From Fructobacillus evanidus (GTDB lineage: Bacteria > Bacillota > Bacilli > Lactobacillales > Lactobacillaceae), in the NCBI RefSeq assembly GCF_963580165.1, contig NZ_CAUZLM010000009.1, forward strand, positions 1 through 57,780: a stretch of 57,780 nucleotides of DNA, in the 5' to 3' direction. Position numbers and translations under genes: made by a program. Each line of letters starts with the position of its first letter. Positions within the stretch are counted from its first letter, which is position 1. Positions 57,670 through 57,780 of this stretch are shown here, piece after piece. Under the pieces are notes generated by a model. The model searched no databases, was not told the DNA's origin, and was given only the letters and a program-made list of their open reading frames with translations.

Positions 57670-57780
57670 TGATATGAACCCCAAAATTAGGACATGTCAT
57701 TGAGCGGCCTTGAGGACTGACGCCCGATATTCAATCGGTGTCAGTCCTTTTAGTTTGCTCTTAATTCGTTTTGTATTGTA
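57670..57780 (-). mobile_element. Right end of an IS3-family insertion sequence
   Basis: The terminal repeat reads TGATATGAACCCC..AGGACA from 57670 inward. The general form (TG..ACCCCAAAA..TTAG..ACA) is that of IS150/IS3-type ends. The transposase 3' end follows inside it. The other end and any target duplication are beyond the window. Confidence 0.8.
57697..57780 (-). CDS. IS3-family transposase OrfB, C-terminal fragment (runs off window)
   Basis: Reading leftward from the window edge, 27 codons give YNTKRIKSKLKGLTPIEYR and then ASVLKAAQ and a TGA stop at 57699-57697. The YNxxRIxxKLxGLTPxEYR motif is the characteristic C-terminus of IS3-family DDE transposases (orfB, rve domain). The catalytic part is outside the window, so completeness is unknown. 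Confidence 0.85.
   Translation of the reverse strand, partial: YNTKRIKSKLKGLTPIEYRASVLKAAQ

Overview
This is a chromosomal stretch of a low-GC Gram-positive lactic acid bacterium (order Lactobacillales). It is most like an obligate heterofermenter of the Leuconostoc/Fructobacillus/Weissella group. The evidence is a cytosolic pyruvate oxidase, a mevalonate-pathway HMG-CoA synthase, a two-subunit glycyl-tRNA synthetase, nucleoside deoxyribosyltransferase, UPF0210/ACT and YozE/YpmS/DegV genes. In addition, dnaE is followed directly by pyk, with no pfkA between them as in homofermentative lactobacilli. The genus is an inference; no rRNA gene is present to settle it. Nearly all genes lie on the minus strand. 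The plus-strand exceptions are the DUF2929 gene, adaA-gdh, the SH3b-amidase and an 86-residue gene.

Layout, left to right. (1) 116-4271: a nitroreductase/NAD(P)-binding pair, phosphoglycerate mutase and pyruvate oxidase. (2) 4406-6441: an SOS cassette (Y-family polymerase, YolD-like protein, 86-residue protein) behind a perfect LexA-type box. (3) 6519-13227: one-carbon metabolism (5-formyl-THF cyclo-ligase, glyA), asparaginase-recO, and the era-dgkA-ybeY-phoH ribosome/RNA cluster. (4) 13320-18235: pyk and dnaE. (5) 18453-27940: DUF2929, pepT, trmK-nif3, rbgA-rnhB, yozE-ypmS, degV, folA-cca and a TPR protein. (6) 28137-30468: adaA, gdh and a ThiD/PdxK-type kinase. (7) 30569-35793: topA, dprA and a Uup-type ABC-F gene. 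(8) 35881-40419: amidase, an orphan small-RNA gene, an unknown protein, an aldose epimerase, XerC and an 86-residue protein. (9) 40542-49173: UPF0210-ACT, deoxyribosyltransferase, mvaS, a second ABC-F, a 4-TM protein, prmA-rsmE and an MDR oxidoreductase. (10) 49265-57593: lepA, a T-box operon (DUF2130 protein-glyQ-glyS), and pyrH-frr. (11) 57670-57780: the right end of an IS3-family element running out of the window.

Most of the window is ordinary housekeeping DNA. The points that stand out are: a T-box leader that places a DUF2130 coiled-coil, nuclease-like protein at the head of the glycyl-tRNA synthetase operon; a roughly 60-nt RNA gene (promoter, two hairpins, terminator) in an otherwise empty 390-bp gap; a 30-bp relic of the IS3 terminus inside the loop of the topA terminator; and at least one convincing leaderless promoter (aldose epimerase), with two similar but weaker cases nearby.
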